Under the pieces are notes generated by a model that was not told the DNA's origin, did not search any database, and saw only the letters and a list, made by a program, of their open reading frames with translations. Positions 20,801 to 32,406 of a DNA stretch of 64,000 bases are shown piece by piece. Location: the NCBI RefSeq assembly GCF_003573695.1, contig NW_020650859.1, positions 248,001 through 312,000 on the forward strand, read 5' to 3'. Source of the stretch: Papaver somniferum (taxonomy: Eukaryota; Streptophyta; Magnoliopsida; Ranunculales; Papaveraceae). The stretch's first letter is position 1. Each line of letters opens with the position of its first letter. Made by a program: the position numbers and the translations under genes.

Positions 20801-22500
20801 TGTAACTATGTTTCTTCAATTTAATGAGCGCACTATGTAAACTGTGTTAAATTCCTTGTTCACTGTATATGCTTGTGTATCTTTACCGATTCTTTCATGC
20901 TTTGTCATTACTCAGTTTAGAACAAGTACATTTGTTATTACTCAGTTTATAACAATTTACTGATATTTCCTTGTTTCATTCTTTTATCAGGTAAGGCGTT
21001 CTGCGCATGTTCTTGAGCTTGTTGTTAAAGATGTGGTGTTGTTGTATCACAAGTCAATTAGCAGGATCAGATCAGTTATCAAGTATGTTACTGGTTCTCC
21101 CTCTAGGTTAGTCAAATTCAAAGAATGTGCTGCTCTTGAGAAGATTGATTGCAAGAAGATGGTTTTCTTAGATGTGAAGCCCAGGTGGAATGCTACATAT
21201 CTAATGCTTGAAGCTTCCATTCCATATGGGAAGGTCTTTAAGAGGTTAGAAAGAGAAGATAAGAGCTTTCGAGATAAGTATATTTTCAAAGAATCTTAAT
21301 GTGAAGCTTTACCTAATACTGGTGATGACATTGTTATAATTGATAGTGAAGATTATTTTCTTAGTTCTAGTGAATCCGATGTGAAGGAGATGTAAATAAA
21401 AAAGAGGAATACTATGAAACGGAATAAGCCCCGTCATCATGCTCCATATGTTGCAGATTGGTCATATGCTACTGTGAAATGTTTAAAAATCTTCTTTGAT
21501 GCTACTGTTAAGTTCTCTGCTTCAATATAGGTTACTACACATGAGTTTTTATGGAAGTTAGCTTTGATTCATGAAGAGTTGGTTCGTCTTAGAACTATAG
21601 GAAACCGAGATTATCATATTTCTAGGATGGCAGAAGTAATGTTTAAAAAGTACAACACATATTGGGGGGATTATGAACATATGAACCATGTTATGTTTTT
21701 TGCTAAGTTGCTTGATCCTCGAGAGAAAGAGTCTGGTTTGAAGTTCGATCTTGAATGTTTGTACGAGCAAGATGATTTCAGGGTTGGAAGTGTTTTGAAA
21801 GCTATGAAACAAGATATGGGAAAACTTTATGAAGAGTACAAGACCATGTATTCAAATGCCAATACAGATGAAGGTGACATCAGCTGTTGAACTTTAGTTA
21901 TCTGCTTTAGTTCTACTGTTAGAGATTATAAATATTGTTATCATCATCATTTACTAATACTGACTGTGCTGATGTCTTAGATACTGGGTCAACAACTGCT
22001 GCAGGTCTAGATAACATGGTAATTTGTGTGCAAAAAGAAAATATTGAGGATATGCTTGAGTCGAGGAAGAAAAGGCGAAGAATGAATGTTCACTCTACTC
22101 ATCCAAAGTCGGAACGTGAAAGGTGATGATTGTGAAACATCTACCAGGGATTTTGATATTCTGGCTTGGTGGAAGGCTAATAGTACCAAGTATAAGGTAC
22201 TATCACTTATGGCGAAGGATATTTTGACAATACTAGTGTCCTCTGTTGCTTCAGATTCTGCATTCAGTATCGGAAAGCGCATTCTTACTCCATGGAGAAG
22301 CTCGCTATCTTTCAGGACAGTTGAAGCACTTCTCTGTACGCAAAGCTAGTTGCAGAAATCTATCTCTCTTGATTTCATATGTGACTATGTACCAGATGAC
22401 TATCTCAGCATTGAAGATGGTAATGGAAACTGTGGCTGGTACACTAAGCATGATGAATGTCATAATCTGGTATTGCTTATAAATGATATTTGTACCAGTT
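17853..22500 (+). mobile_element. Decayed hAT element, RICESLEEPER type
   Basis: The left end is probably TAGGCATGCACAGAACCAAA at 17853, followed by a region dense in AACCGAACCG and AACCGCA words, typical hAT subterminal repeats. A broken transposase follows at 19117-22349. I could not find the matching right terminus, so the end coordinate is approximate. The element directly adjoins the Copia 3' LTR. Confidence 0.7.
19117..22349 (+). pseudogene. hAT transposase (BED zinc finger, RICESLEEPER-like)
   Basis: The ATG at 19117 follows a good splice acceptor (ttgttgcag). The BED zinc finger is VWNDFVRLNEKQAQCKHCKK, interrupted by TGA at 19399 and a frame change to HLQHEDTCPENPNKK. Next come a TAG near 19690, then QRVSLTTDTRTSPNNFNYMC and HTGVEIGKMLEKCLMDWGLE of the catalytic region. 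The family phrase MHVR should lead directly to the Cys-Ala-His segment, but about 950 bp of non-coding DNA intervenes (20046-20990). Homology resumes with SAHVLELVVKD and DVKPRWNATYLMLE, and ends with the dimerisation domain DILAWWK and SSVASDSAFSIGKRILTPWR. At least four disruptions make it non-functional. Confidence 0.85.
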
Positions 22501-22798
22501 GAAACTGTATCCTTTGCCATAATTATCAATAAATACGAAAGACACATGTCAACTCCTGATTTGTCCCCCATGCCCCCATCAAAAAACGCCCCCATCAAAA
22601 ATTTATCCAGTGAAACTGCAACTTTCCTTTTTTATATTTTATTTACTGAATCTGGTTTTAAAACATATTCATCTGAAGAAAAGATAACAAAATTGGGAAT
22701 TTGCTATTGCATTGCCATGTTAACATTCCACTAGCCATTCTCTAATCTTATTTGTTGCTTTTGTTCTTGGCATTCTTGTTGCAAACATTTTGGGAAGG

Positions 22799-22905
22799 AT
22801 GAAGATTAATGGGATAATTGGCTTGAGAAAGGATGGACTGCAGTCTTTTACTGGTCTGCTACTTGAGCAATGAAGATTAAGGGGATGACTGCAGTCTTTT
22901 ACTGG
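22799..22905. repeat. Short direct repeat
   Basis: The phrase atgaagattaa-ggga-gactgcagtcttttactgg occurs twice, once interrupted by a short insertion, at 22799-22855 and 22870-22904. It has no known function. Confidence 0.7.
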
Positions 22906-23028
22906 CAACTCTTCATGCTACTTGCTTTTTAACTTTGGTTATCTACTTGTTAAGCCATCAGCTCTGTTTAAATTTGGTTATCTTTAGACTTTGGTTAATC
23001 TTTAGACTTAAGACTTTGGTTAGACTTA

Positions 23029-23073
23029 AGAATGGAGTAGCTGATTCCATTGCTGAAAAAGCCAGAAGCTGAC
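23029..23073 (+). pseudogene. Tail of a LINE RNase H domain
   Basis: The frame KNGVADSIAEKARS followed by TGA matches the C-terminal phrase of RVT_3 RNase H-like domains (NGxADxxAKxA). No further LINE sequence is readable upstream. Confidence 0.5.
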
Positions 23074-23990
23074 ATATGAACTTTTTGTATATTGGCCATT
23101 ATCCTCAGGACATCTCTGTTTCAACAAAATATTATATCATAAATTGTAATCTTCTGATCGTATAAAAAAATCGTCTTTGAATACAAAAACATGAAAAATA
23201 GATAAGAAACCCATATAATTGATGGTTAGCGCATTGCGTCCTAAAAAGAGACACGGGTCTCATGTAAAGGATGGCGAGTTAACTTAGACCACCCAATTCC
23301 GGAGTGTTTGATCAGCCATCCTTATGTGGTAGGGCTCAACCCCAACGAAGTGGAGCTAGTGCATTTGTTGAGTCGAAAACACACAAGACCTATTGATATC
23401 CTTCGTGGTGTGAATCCGTTAGACAAAAACAACTCATCATCCTTGGCTATCTATAATGCAATAGAATACCTGAGAAGTGAGACATAGAAAACTAGAAATC
23501 TTATGCAAAAACTATTGTATTTAGCGAATAAGAAAAACTACATAGTAGAATGTCGATGAGGGAGTGATATATCGTTTTATAGCTCATCCGGAATTCGTAA
23601 AGTTGGCAAGATGCTTCCATAAAATTCCTTTTATGATTGCACATATAAAACGAACAAGTATAGGCAACCAAAATTGAATTTTTTGGGTCAAACATCTACG
23701 TAGACGCCATTTAATGTTGAATTTTGTTTCTTTAAAGACGAGACCGAGAAAAATTATATGTGGGAACTACGAAAAGTAAATTTATTATACCAAAAAAGTT
23801 ATACTCCGTAGGGGATAATTATGTAGAAAAAGAAATCATTGATGAAGGTGATAAAGCGTGTTTTTCTTGTCACACATCATCTTCTTTGCATGTTCCATAT
23901 ATGAGGAACAATGTTCAAACTAAATGCAAGGCTCTTTTTACCACCAAAGAAAATAGAGATTACTTATACAAATTCTTTTTCAAGCTAAAT
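23074..23990. other. Spacer, no supported gene
   Basis: The plus frame at 23760-24017 is open for 85 codons (FSCHTSSSLHVPYM in the middle) but matches nothing I know and runs into a transposon end. The remainder is AT-rich. Confidence 0.35.
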
Positions 23991-23992
23991 AT

Positions 23993-24039
23993 AGGGACGG
24001 GCTATAGCCCGGGTTAGCCCCTTGCTAGGCCCGTCCCTG
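23993..24039 (-). mobile_element. Transposon terminus in ankyrin gene
   Basis: The palindrome-like run has arms agggacgggc and gcccgtccct. On the minus strand the boundary reads CAGGGACGGGCCTAGCAAGG, similar to termini of TTF/ZMYM-type hAT elements. PGG-domain coding sequence ends exactly at this point. The other end is not found. Confidence 0.5.
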
Positions 24040-25010
24040 CTTCCAACGACGATTAACAATGACGCACCAAAAGCTACCAGTATAGCCACCATAGATACAA
24101 AGAGAGTTGGGAGTCCGAATACTAATTTTTGTGGTAGGGGTTTGAAAAAATCGAGTTCTGCAAATCTGGAAGTATAGATTGCTAAAAACATGAGCACAGA
24201 TGTGATCGAAGAGAATAGAGCTAAGGCATCTGACACCGCAAACACGGTGAATGAGGATTTTCCCAAAAAAATTGGGCTGCCGTTCATAGGGTTGTTACTG
24301 TCACTGATGTTACCTCCCGGAACAGTGAATGCAGCTGCAAATGCTACAGTTGCAATTAAGGCACCAACCATCATGCACGATCCGGATGTATCTTTCAACC
24401 AATCTTGTCCTTCCTTGACCAAATTTTTGTGTTCCTCGGTAAATAAGAATTGAGCTGTATATATATCCTTCTTTATTTCTCGTAAACCTATCGCTTACCG
24501 GTAAAATACTTTCTACTCCTGCATGAAATGAGATTACACTTACCTTAAACCATATATATATAGATATGCACAGGTAATTAATAAAAAAACCTAAATGGCG
24601 AACTAAATTATCACTCTTATTACCTTATAGCATTGCATTTCTGGTTGCATTTGCAGAGCTGAGCGAAAGGCGCTAACTTGGCAGCGTGATGCAATATGGT
24701 ATTGTTGTCTCCATCTGTTTTAGAAACTTGACTCATCTTTTCTCCAAGTCTGTCAGTGGTTTTACATATGACATCCACTATCGTTTCTTTCCGTTGTGTA
24801 ATAGCCATTTCTATCATCCTTTCTCCTGATATATAAAGACGGATGAGCAATTCATTTTGCTCTAAACACTCGGCTACAAACTCTATGATCCCATTCTTTG
24901 TAGCTGTCTTCATGATGTTTATATTATTTTCAAAAAACCATGTCAACGTATGTGACTTATCTCCACTAAGATTTGTTTAGCCAATGCAACTGTGCACCAG
25001 CTTTTGGTCA
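24040..25010 (-). pseudogene. Ankyrin-repeat/PGG membrane protein (ACD6-like) remnant
   Basis: The 5' piece, on the minus strand around 25010-24625, reads ALAKQILVEISH, ATKNGIIEFVAECLEQN, GDNNTILHHAAKLAP and ALQMQPEMQCYK, ending at a good donor AAG|GTAATA. Two frameshifts are visible (near 24930 and 24660). After an intron, the second piece (24454-24040) reads FLFTEEHKNLVKEGQDWLKD, GALIATVAFAAAFTVPGG (PGG domain), then two or three hydrophobic helices ending in GASLLIVVGS. The usual last helix is missing because a transposon end starts at 24039. Upstream ankyrin repeats are absent. Intact family members are plasma-membrane proteins linked to defence. Confidence 0.8.
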
Positions 25011-25191
25011 TATTACTGCGCATTTGAAGTTAGATTAATTCATATGTGAACGTTTCTTTAAGATAGACAACCAGTAAATGTAAACACGAGAAATAGAACT
25101 AAAAACCATGAGAACATCAAATACTATTAAGTAATGTGATTAATTAAATAAGTTAATTAGTATCAGTATAATTGTATGGACTATAGAGAAG

Positions 25192-26097
25192 AGTGAAGCG
25201 ATCAAAATTGTCATTTTGGTTTTATTCATTAATTGCATAGTAAAGTGTGATTAATTAATAATAAGATTCCTCTCTCGATTTAGAGGGTTGAGTGAGTGGA
25301 TGGGTTCGAAATACTGTAACCTGTTCAACTTAAGTAGTCGCATTCCACTAGCAGCAGTTATGTCACCATTATTAAGCGTTCGTTGGTGACGTGTAAACCG
25401 TGCCGGACCGAAACAGCCCAGCCCATGAAATGTGATTTACCCGCACGTGACTCCTCCCCCATTTCGCACGTGTGGAAAACCTTTCCGCGAACCCATTAAA
25501 CCCTAAACTGGGATTTTCCTGCTCTTGTAAAGTCTAATGGATGGAGGATGTTTCTTTTTGTTTCGAGTTTCTGTTCACTCTCTAATTGAATTGAGTTTCT
25601 TAAACCAATACAACACCTCCATAATCATACCACCTCTCTCTTTTTTGGTCATAATACAAGTCTTCCAGGTTTTGATTTCTAATCAATTCAAAAATAGGTG
25701 TGTATGGATTCCATAATTTCTGAAACTCTATTTGATTTTAGAATAACTTTTGTTCCAGTATTGCTAAAAACAACATTGATGACACCTAATTTCCAACTAA
25801 TTTCAGAATAGGTATTTTTGGATTTCTGAACTCTATTTGTTTTTAATTTGTATTGCATTTACAGGAGGGTATTGATGAAGTGAAGTACAGCCACTTTCCT
25901 AGATGACCAGGTCCTTGCTGATTTTAGAATTACTTGTTCTTCAACTTAATTGTATTACTAATAATACCAGAAAACAAACATAACATGGATGACAACTAAT
26001 TCCCACTCAATTTTGTTGTTTTAGAGGGAATCTTATTAATGACACTTTACTATGCAATTAATGAATAAAAACCAAAAATGACAATTTTCACTTCACT
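25192..26097. repeat. Inverted repeat pair upstream of NPF gene
   Basis: The arm at 25192-25274 and the arm at 26023-26097 are near-perfect reverse complements over about 75-80 bases (core catagtaaagtgt / acactttactatg). The loop is about 750 bases and contains two G-boxes and sequence also found inverted at 33000-33370. Confidence 0.85.
25444..25472. promoter_or_regulatory. Two G-box (CACGTG) motifs
   Basis: CACGTG occurs at 25444-25449 and 25467-25472, 23 bases apart, in a locally GC-rich stretch 0.9 kb upstream of the NPF start codon. G-boxes bind bZIP and bHLH factors. The link to the NPF gene is inference. Confidence 0.35.
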
Positions 26098-26346
26098 GTT
26101 GTCATCTCTAGACTAGGCTAGAATCACTGCTTATGGCACTCAACCTACAAAGGGATCATACCAATTTTGATTTCTGTTTCATGTCTTACTCATCCATAAG
26201 TCATCATCTTACTTTATCTTTACATGCATATCTGTTTCATGGCACTAGTAGACTAGTAGTTGGTAAAAATTGATCTCTATCTATATATAATCTCACTGGA
26301 TTATTAGTCTTTTTGTAAGTGTGAGTAGTTTTGAAAGAAATAAGAA

Positions 26347-28855
26347 ATGGATGACCAGAAGCAAATAGTGCTGGTTGGAATGGATATTGATGCAGAGACC
26401 AAGGATGAGAAAAATTTGGAAACAATCAATGAAGAACAATGGGTGAATGATTCGTCGGTGGATCACAAGGGAAGACGGCCCCTTAGAGCCTCTACCGGTG
26501 TTTGGAAGGCCGCTCTCTTTATCATTGGTATGCTTACTAGATCTCAAATTGCTGCTAGTAATGTTGATTTCGAGATTTTGTCTACATCTTATATGGGATA
26601 CCTTCTGGTTTTGGTAGTCTATTGGTTTCTTATTTGGGGCTATTTAACTATGCATGCAAATTCTACTGTACTAGTTACTTGTAAATTTTCTGTTCCGATG
26701 GGTTTAGTTTCTGCAATTGCTTGGATTCATTTCCCGTTTATCGTATTAACAATAACTTGAGGGTCATTAATCGACTAACCATCATACCTGAGTTTGATAT
26801 GTATACCAAGGTCTGAAATTGCAGGTAGTATGTTGGTTTCGATTCTTCTCTATTCTCTAGCATTTGTATTGTTATCTATTTTCTGATTTTTTGTGTGTAC
26901 ATCTTATATGGGATACCTCCTCTTCTAGTGCTTGTGGTTTGTATCATGTAATTGCTTGATTTCAACTTGAAGGTCATTAATCGACTAAACCACCATATGT
27001 ACAGCAATTGAGTTTGGTGAAAGGTTGAGTTACTTTGTGATTTCAACAAATCTCATCGTCTATCTCACCAGAGTGGTTCATCAAGATCTCAAGACAGCGG
27101 CCAAAAACGTTAACTATTGGTCAGGAGTAACCACCATGATGCCTCTCCTTGGTGGTTTTCTAGCTGATGCCTACTTTGGCAGGTTCCCCATGGTTCTGAT
27201 TTCGTCAACAGTCTATGTATTGGTAAGTTACATCATTAAATTGCTCACATATTCACTGCATCTCTTTGATGAATTTGGAGTTTAATTACGTATTATGGAG
27301 GTCGATTGATCTGAAAATGGCTTACTTTACGTACAGGGTTTAATACTGCTGACAATGTCAGAGCTCATCCCTGGACTAAAGCCTTGTGATGTTGTGTGCC
27401 AGCATAGATCACCGAAGGTTCATGAGGTGGTCTTCTTCATTGCAATCTACTTGATCTCTATAGGTACTGGTGGTCATAAACCATCTCTGGAAAGTTTTGG
27501 AGCAGATCAGTTTGACGAAAATCATGAACAAGAGAGGAAGAAGAAGATGTCATACTTCAACTGGTGGAATTTTGGTCTCTGTAGTGGACTAATCCTAGGT
27601 GTCACCGTGGTAGCTCACATCCAACAGAAAATTAGCTGGGCTGCTGGTGATATTATTATCACTGTCGTTATGATTGCCACCATCGCGGTGTTCTGTGCTG
27701 GGAGGCCATTTTATCGGTACAGAAATGCCAAGCAGGGGAGTCCCCTGACCCCAATGATTCAGGTTATAGTAGCTGCCATCATCAAGAGAAATCTTCCTTA
27801 TCCTTCAAATCCTGCCCAGTTACACAACGAGACAAACCATCCAACACGACAGACTGACAAGTTTAGGTAACCAACTACGCACCCTTTTAAGCTCTAGCTC
27901 TTGCAGATGAGGCCAATAAACATTTTATCCTCAGTGCTTTGTACTAATGCGAATGCACATTTACAGATTTCTCGACAAAGCTGCAATAGTTGAAGATAGC
28001 AATAAGGAAGAAATTCAGAAAGCTGTATCAACGATTTCAACCCCAACGAAGATCCAGAGAAATCCATGGAGACTAGCCACAGTAACAAGCGTAGAGGATC
28101 TGAAGCTTCTTCTAAACATGATTCCCATTTGGTTGACAACATTGACATTTGGCATATGTTTAGCACAGGCAACAACATTCTTCATCAAGCAAGGTACCCA
28201 TATGAACAGGAAGATTGGCAGTAGAGGATTCGAGCTGCCACCAGCATCAACCTATTGTCTGGCAGCCATTGGAATGATACTCTCCATATGTTTCTACGAC
28301 AGGATTCTAGTACCCAGGCTGAGAAAAGCCACGGGGAATGAGAGAGGTATCAATATCCTGCCAAGGATAGGTATTGGCATGGTGATCACTATGTTGGCAA
28401 TGGTAATTGCGGCTTTGGTGGAAAGGAAAAGGTTATCTGTTGCACATAGTTCGTCAGGAAAGACATTGATGAGTGTGTTCTGGTTAGCACCTCAGTTCTT
28501 GGTATTTGGTATTGGAGATGGTTTTGCTCTAGTAGGTCTGCAAGAATACTTCTACAGCCAATCACCAGAGAGCATGAGAAGCTTGGGCATTGCGTTATAT
28601 CTCAGTGTGCTTGGAGTTGCAGATTTTCTCAGCAGTATGCTTATAACAGTTGTCGATCAATTAAGCGGAATGAATGGAAGGAGTAGCTGGTTTGGAAAGG
28701 ACATGAATGAGAGTAGAATAGATAACTTCTACTGGCTGTTGGCAGGTATGAACGGTATGAATTTGATTGTGTACACATTGTTGGCCAGGAAGTATACTTA
28801 CAAGAACAGCATCAAAAACAAGATCAGCAATACTAGTAGCGACGATAATGTCTAG
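26347..28855 (+). CDS. NRT1/PTR family (NPF5-like) proton-coupled transporter
   Basis: Four exons join in frame: 26347-26527, 27005-27222, 27337-27866 and 27967-28855, all with GT-AG introns, giving 605 residues, normal for NPF. The N-terminal cytosolic tail ends in RRPLRASTGVWKAALFII. The proton-coupling ExxER motif is EFGER at residues 63-67. TM segments follow with NYWSGVTTMMPLLGGFLADA and YLISIGTGGHKPSLESFGAD, then the long cytosolic loop between TM6 and TM7 and six further helices (FGICLAQATTFFIKQG, FWLAPQFLVFGIGDGFALVG). It moves nitrate, peptides or other small solutes across a membrane. Placement in clade NPF5 is by overall resemblance; the substrate cannot be read from sequence. A broken inverted copy of its 5' half lies at 32407-33370. 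Confidence 0.93.
26528..27004 (+). other. NPF intron 1 with internal duplication
   Basis: The phrase tacatcttatatgggatacc occurs near 26584 and again near 26908, with related flanks. The intron therefore contains a degenerate duplication of about 320 bp offset. The same sequence reappears inverted at 32580-32900. Confidence 0.65.
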
Positions 28856-29529
28856 GAGCACTGCCATTTGTAAAGGCTTATATTGGCTGTAGCAGGTAGT
28901 AGGTTATAACTTTATATTTCTTGATATTGGTAGTAGGTAAGCTTGGCTTCTCATATCATTTCTTGTGGAGTGTTGCAAGATTTGGTTAGAATGAGAAAAT
29001 TGAAGTTATTTTCTGACTGCAGGCACAGGCTACTTCAACCTCAGCTCTTTAAATATTATTGGATAGAGAGAAATTTCTGTTTGATTTAGCCGGTGCATTT
29101 GCAATTTTTCTGACATTTTAAAAGATTTGTACAAAATTTACAAAATTCTACCTTCTTACTTATGTTTATCTATCAACTGAAAGCATATTTCTGGTGACTT
29201 ATTTGTTTTTAACTTTTACTTGTATCAATACAGTGAGGTCAAAAAAAATTTGAGCATTTTACTATTGGCAGCTGTGGGTGATTTAGGATTTCTAGGAGGG
29301 TTACCAAATTAATCGGGTATAAGTAAAAGTTAAATAAATAAATCATATGAGACAAAAACTGGTTTTGTCTTGGCCCAATGGGCTTGGTAAACCCTCGTTA
29401 ATTTGGAACGATTTTTTTTCGAACCATCATTTTTGGTGCATACATGAAAATTTTGGGGCATACTGAATAAGACAAAAACAGAATTGGAAATAATGTTTTT
29501 AGGTATCTCATATCCAACCTATTTTCATA
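28856..29529. other. NPF 3' flank
   Basis: This contains the presumed 3' UTR and AT-rich spacer. No second gene or defined repeat is seen. Confidence 0.4.
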
Positions 29530-29655
29530 AATGCAAAGATACCCTTGAATAACGGTGTTTCTGCATCTTTCAGCAACTTATAAAATTTCCGGGCCTCCAC
29601 ATTCGGCTCATCTGGAACACGATCATGCTGACTTGATCAATTTGTATTGGCTTGA
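29530..29655 (-). pseudogene. CACTA (En/Spm) TNP2 transposase fragment
   Basis: On the minus strand the frame reads DEPNVEARKFYKLLKDAETP followed by LFKG, which matches the N-terminal conserved block of plant CACTA TNP2 proteins (DEPNxEAxxFxxLLxDAxxPLYxG). No other TNP2 block or CACTA terminus is found. The fragment directly adjoins the Mutator-like insertion, and across it the NPF copy. Confidence 0.65.
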
Positions 29656-29664
29656 TCTGGAATT

Positions 29665-32397
29665 GGATTATATGCAGAAGTAGGCCTGGTCTGGACCCTT
29701 ACTTTCATTTCTAGGCCACTTTTTTTATTTCTTACAAAACTAGGCAAGTTAAACGGATTCCATCCACTTTAACCATCTCGGTCAATTTATCGCGTTGACT
29801 TGTCAATATCTCGCCAAAATATCATATAGGGAGATCTCATACATGTGGTAAGATTACTGAAATGTCCTTCACACGTGTGTGTCAGTCACACTAGATAAGA
29901 TGTCCACGTGTTGCTATCTGAGAGCCTAATCTAACTAAGACGACATTCGAGGATTAATTGAACGGCCATGATAGTGACGACATGAGTATCTGAAACCAGT
30001 CGAGATAAACTCGATCTCATTCTTCTTCTTCTTCTTCTTGTCTTCTTCTTCTTTGTTTTCTTCTCCTTCCGTTTTCTTTCTTCTGCTCAAATTAGTGAAG
30101 AGAGGATTTGGAATTAAATTAGGGTTTCACTGAAAAGATTTGTAAGAAGAAATTGATGATGGTTCTGAAATTGAATGAACATGGGAATTCGAGAAAAAGG
30201 GTTTGATAGAAATTGAGAAGCAAAGTAGATTAAGGTTCAGTTTGTGAAGAAAGTATTGATGGTGTTTGGATCTAATCTGAGGAGAATCAGAGACGGGTTT
30301 CTTATATAATTGAGTATTAGATCGATGCGATTGAAGAGAGAAACCAACATGAACTGATGGAGATGCCATTGGTCGGAGATGTGGTTTGTTGTTGTGCTCG
30401 AATTATCAAGAAGAAGAGGTTTTGAAGATGGGTACTGGTAGAGATTATGAGATGGTAATGGTGGTGAATTGAGCAAGGTTGAACTGTGAACAAGAGATGC
30501 GAACAGAAATAGAAGAAATGATTAAGCTGTGGTGATTCAGAGTTAGGATTTTCGTTGGTTTTGCTGCTGCTGGGTGAGAAATCGAAGCTTTGTAATGAAG
30601 CAATCAGCAGTCGTGTTGATGAGTAGAGATGGGTATGACTCATCTGGTGAATGGGTTTGAGCTCGATGGGAATTCAGGTGGGGTTCTTGTTGGATTAATT
30701 ACAACATCATAAGAAGAAGATGGTGGTGCTACTAAATGGCCTGGATGGAGAGATGGGTGATGTGTATAATTTCACAGAAGATTGAAACCGAAAATTGCAG
30801 GAATTAAGAAGATTGGGTTGCTCCTATATTTGATTTTGGTTTGTGTGTGACTGAGTTCTTATGGTAATTGGTGCTGGTAGTTGCATTTGAGCAAGAACAA
30901 CACAGGGTATGAGTTGATGCTGTCGAGATATGCAGGGGTTGCACTGCAAGAATGGTTGCAGTCTCGGATGGTGCTGGTGCTTAGAATTACAGGTGGTATT
31001 GAGCTATTGTTGGTGGTTGTAGCTCATGACAGTGAGGCATGAGGTGAGTAACAGAGCAAAATGTGCAATTGGTGTTGAATGAGCAGATGGGTTCTTGAGT
31101 TGGTAGGTGGTTTGCAGCGGAGTGATGCCGTGGTGAGATGAACTAACAAGAGCTGAGGGCAAGCTGTAATTGCAGGGTTGTAACTGAAGTTGAAGCTGCG
31201 GAAATGATGAGATTACAAGGCTGTAGAAGGTAGTGAAGGCTGTTGAAGGTAGTGAATTTGATGTGGTGATAGTTGGTTGAGGTGTTGCAGCTGGTAGAGA
31301 TTGAAGACTGTATGTCTTTTCCATTCTAGGAGTTGCTTCTCTTGAGCTTTGTTCGGGCGCAATACAAGGATGATATGTATCCCACTTGAAGTGTCCAAGG
31401 TAAAGAAATACTAAAACTGTGTTGATACTTTATTTTTCAAGAAAGGACACCTTTGTCTTGAAAATTCACATTAGACATTTGATGCCAAACTGACTAGAAA
31501 TGACACCTTTGTCTTGTGCTTGCTTAATTGGAATGTCTGGAGATCAGGCTGGTAGATTAATAAGATTTCGTTGGTGTCTTGGGCTTGCTAATGCTCGTCA
31601 GTGTTTGAGCACATTTCTTTGTTTCATTGGGGACTGTTGATGGTTGGCTGTTGTTGAAGCAGGCTTAAAAGATGGTTGCAATGGAACTCTGGGATTTGTA
31701 TTTGGCAGAAAAGGGTGAAACTGGTGTTGATGAAGGAATATAGTCTTGCAGTGGCTTTGTTGCACAAGTATGGCTGGAAGAAGATCTGTTTCCGTTTGAA
31801 ACAAAGATGGTTGAAATGGTTTGGTTAGATTGCAGTTGTGGGCTGAGTTGTTGCCATGATTAGACGTATGTCTAGGATACAGGGTTGGTACAGCAGGTGT
31901 TTTTGTTGAAGCTGGTTTGCAGTGGAGATTATGTTATTGTTGAAGCTGGTTTGCAGGTGTTTTTGTGGCTGTGGCAGAGTGCAGTTGGCAATGGCTGTGA
32001 AAGAAGTACAGTTAAGAGCATGACAAGGAGTTGTTGCTGCTAAAGTTGGCAGCTTTGTGCGATTAACTGGTGGTAATGAGAGGGCTCTCAACTGTAGAAT
32101 CAGGTGGAGAGCAGGAGCAGTTGGTGGCAGCTGAGCTGCAAATGGTTTATGGAAATCTAAAATGGCAGCTCAGAGCCCACGTGTACAGTTTTCATGTTGA
32201 TTTAACTGAGTTAAATCAATGATATAACATTAAATCAGTGATACAAAGGACTTTTAGGTCTTTTTAGTTACACCTAACGGTGCTAACTTTCCATCCATCA
32301 CTTTTGGTCAAAACTTGCCTAGTCTAGCAATAAATAAAAAAAGTGGCCTAGATTTGAAAATCACCAAAAAAAACAGGCCTATTTTTGTAAAAACCCC
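29665..32397. mobile_element. Mutator-like element (MULE), 9-bp TSD
   Basis: Both sides carry the 9-bp direct repeat TCTGGAATT (29656-29664 and 32398-32406). Long terminal inverted repeats of about 85 bp can be aligned: both have TAGGCCTG, then CTAGGCCACTTTTTTTATTT, then ACTAGGCAAGTT at matching distances. The 2.7-kb interior has no MURA transposase. Its plus strand is rich in G and T and poor in C from about 30120 to 32140. The minus-strand frames there are low-complexity S/T/H/Q-rich and I do not take them as genes. Confidence 0.92.
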
Positions 32398-32406
32398 TCT
32401 GGAATT

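Noticed and set aside
23220..23460. Possible tRNA-derived SINE head (ggttagcgcattgcg)
   Set aside because: An A-box-like phrase is present but no B box at the right distance, no tail and no target duplication.
26237..26547. Minus-strand frames over the NPF start
   Set aside because: They are antisense to exon 1 and its leader.
30127..32091. Several minus-strand S/T/H/Q-rich frames in the MULE interior
   Set aside because: They are low complexity, explained by the strand base skew; no domain, splice pattern or start context.
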